A DNA stretch of 7,600 bases from Akkermansiaceae bacterium (lineage in GTDB: Bacteria; Verrucomicrobiota; Verrucomicrobiia; Verrucomicrobiales; Akkermansiaceae), in assembly GCA_023301545.1 (NCBI GenBank), contig JALZUI010000045.1, positions 1 to 7,600 of the forward strand, written 5' to 3'. Below are positions 6,416 to 7,600 of the stretch, piece by piece. Position numbers and translations under genes: made by a program. The notes below the pieces were generated by a model, which saw nothing but the letters and a program-made list of their open reading frames with translations, made no database searches and had not been told where the DNA came from. Position 1 is the first letter of the stretch. Each line of letters begins with the position of its first letter.

Positions 6416-6628
6416 AAGAAAAAATTATCCTAGAGCAATACCGCAACCATAAACCGCATTAAAGCTTTTTCCTTAATCCTCCACCTAGGCCTTATTAATT
6501 CGCTAAACTCCTCGCGCATTTAGATCAGATCATTTTCTATCTCTAATTTTCACTCCTTCTGTAAGGATTTCGCCCTCTTGCCTGAATAAAAGATTGCCCC
6601 GTAACGGTGCAAATGTGAAGTTCCTTAC
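6416..6628. promoter_or_regulatory. Divergent promoter region between AlkC-like gene and polA
   Basis: This 213-base spacer must start transcription in both directions. An in-frame TAA at 6602-6604 closes the polA frame upstream, so polA cannot begin earlier than 6605. Apart from the GATAAT at 6424-6429, I see no convincing promoter hexamer pair, no operator-like long palindrome and no Shine-Dalgarno site before polA. Confidence 0.5.
6424..6429 (-). promoter_or_regulatory. Possible -10 box of the AlkC-like gene
   Basis: GATAAT on the minus strand matches TATAAT at five of six positions and ends 8 bases before the ATG at 6415. The hexamer 18 bases further upstream, TTTATG, is a poor -35. If real, transcription would begin at or within a base or two of the start codon. 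The call is weak because such hexamers are frequent in AT-rich spacers. Confidence 0.25.
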
Positions 6629-7600
6629 ATGGCTCAGCAGAGACTCTTTCTCCTCGACGGCATGGCTCTGGCCTACCGCGCGCATTTTGCATTTATCACG
6701 AACCCTATTACGAACTCAAAGGGGGTCAACACCTCTGCAATTTATGGGTTTGCTAATACCGTCATCTCTATCATTGATGGCGAAACTCCATCGCACCTCG
6801 CTGTTGTTTTTGATACTTCCGCCCCCACCACTCGCCATGAAATGTATCCCGAATACAAGGCTCAGCGCGATGCAATGCCTGAGGATCTTTCCGCAGCGCT
6901 ACCCAATATTAAAAAGCTCTGCGCAGCCATGAACATACCCGTCATTGAGCTAGACGGCTACGAGGCCGATGACATCATCGGAACCTTTGCTAAAATGGCC
7001 GATCTGGACGGGAACTTCGAAACCTTCATGGTCACCCCCGATAAGGATTTTGCGCAATTAGTATCTGGCACCACCAGCATGTGGAAACCTGGACGTAAGG
7101 GAGCCGAACGGGAAATTTTAGACCTACCAGAAATCCTCGCCAAATGGGAAATCGAATCCCCTGAACAAGTCATCGACATCCTCGCCCTCTGGGGAGACGC
7201 CGTTGATAACATTCCGGGCGTACCTGGTGTCGGCGAGAAAACGGCCAAGAAGCTCGTCGCTCAGTTTGGATCCGTAGAAAACCTACTCGAAAACACTGAC
7301 CAACTGAAAGGCAAGCAGAAAGAAAACGTCGAGAACAACAAGGAGCAAGCTCTGATGTCCAAAACCCTAGCGGCCATCATTACAGACGTCCCCGTCACGC
7401 AATCCCTAAGCGAGTTTAAACGCCAAGAACCCAATACCGAGGAGCTAACCACTCTCTTTGGCGAATGGGAATTCCGCACCCTCGCCAAGCGTATTCTCGG
7501 AAAAGCAGCCCCCGCCATCAGCGAAGCTTCCGATGATGAACCTGCGCCCGTTCTTAAAACCTTAGCTGACTTCCCTCACCAGTACACTCTCATTGAAACC
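6629..7600 (+). CDS. polA: DNA polymerase I, 5'-nuclease half; cut by window edge
   Basis: The first 324 codons of DNA polymerase I, which removes RNA primers and fills gaps in replication and excision repair. The start at 6629 gives MAQQRLFLLDGMALAYRAHF, matching where Pol I proteins begin. The flap-nuclease domain is complete: Asp10 in LLDG, FDTSAPTTRHEMYPEYKAQR (61-80), YEADDIIGTF (111-120), TPDKDFAQLV (136-145), and WGDAVDNIPGVPGVGEKTAK (188-207) with its helix-hairpin-helix. All the acidic metal-binding positions I can place are present, so the nuclease should be active. The domain ends near residue 290, followed by a polar linker (296-306) and the very start of the next domain, so the 3'-5' exonuclease state and polymerase domain cannot be judged. 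There is no Shine-Dalgarno site upstream. Codon use is like that of its neighbours. Confidence 0.95.
   Translation, partial: MAQQRLFLLDGMALAYRAHFAFITNPITNSKGVNTSAIYGFANTVISIIDGETPSHLAVVFDTSAPTTRHEMYPEYKAQRDAMPEDLSAALPNIKKLCAAMNIPVIELDGYEADDIIGTFAKMADLDGNFETFMVTPDKDFAQLVSGTTSMWKPGRKGAEREILDLPEILAKWEIESPEQVIDILALWGDAVDNIPGVPGVGEKTAKKLVAQFGSVENLLENTDQLKGKQKENVENNKEQALMSKTLAAIITDVPVTQSLSEFKRQEPNTEELTTLFGEWEFRTLAKRILGKAAPAISEASDDEPAPVLKTLADFPHQYTLIET

Noticed and set aside
6594..6932. 112-codon plus-strand frame at the start of polA
   Set aside because: It is in a different frame from the 6629 start; the polA frame encodes all the flap-nuclease motifs and this one none.
6958..7518. Two minus-strand frames opposite polA
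   Set aside because: Both are antisense to the conserved 5'-nuclease domain and look like shadow translations.

Overview
The window reads as ordinary chromosome of a free-living Gram-negative bacterium, most likely a Verrucomicrobiota member of the Opitutae type (inference). Grounds are the 5'-nuclease half of DNA polymerase I, with its YKAQRDAMPEDL and MWKPGRKGAE-like stretches, a YejB/YejE-type inner-membrane peptide importer with enlarged periplasmic loops, roughly 48% GC by eye, weak or absent Shine-Dalgarno sites before most genes, and no avoidance of the tetranucleotide CTAG. No phage, transposon, CRISPR, rRNA or tRNA was seen.

Layout. Positions 1-2811 are a leftward operon, yejB (2811-1468) then yejE (1463 to beyond the left edge), 4 bases apart. 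These are the two permeases of an oligopeptide ABC importer; an ATPase gene (yejF) would be expected past the left edge, and no yejA-type binding-protein gene lies directly upstream of yejB. Positions 2812-3305 are a non-coding divergent spacer of 494 bases with several small hairpins. A rightward gene (3306-4436) encodes an aldo/keto-reductase-fold protein whose catalytic residues are largely replaced. It is followed, 113 bases on, by an unrecognised gene (4550-5590) for a secreted or membrane-anchored protein with a signal peptide and one C-terminal membrane helix. That gene converges, with a 3-base gap, on a leftward AlkC-like DNA-alkylation-repair gene (6415-5594). A 213-base divergent spacer then leads to polA (6629 to the right edge), of which the complete 5'-nuclease region is present.

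How they work together. YejB and YejE form one membrane channel. The AlkC-like glycosylase and Pol I fall in the same pathway in principle, since alkyl-base removal leaves a gap that Pol I fills, and they share a divergent promoter region. The reductase-like protein and the unknown membrane protein have no evident link to either.

The points most worth a second look are the soluble inserts in both permeases (including a MORN/YwqK-like repeat segment in YejE), the loss of at least two of four catalytic residues in the aldo/keto-reductase homologue, and the hairpin cluster in the 494-base spacer. No clearly new multi-gene system is visible.
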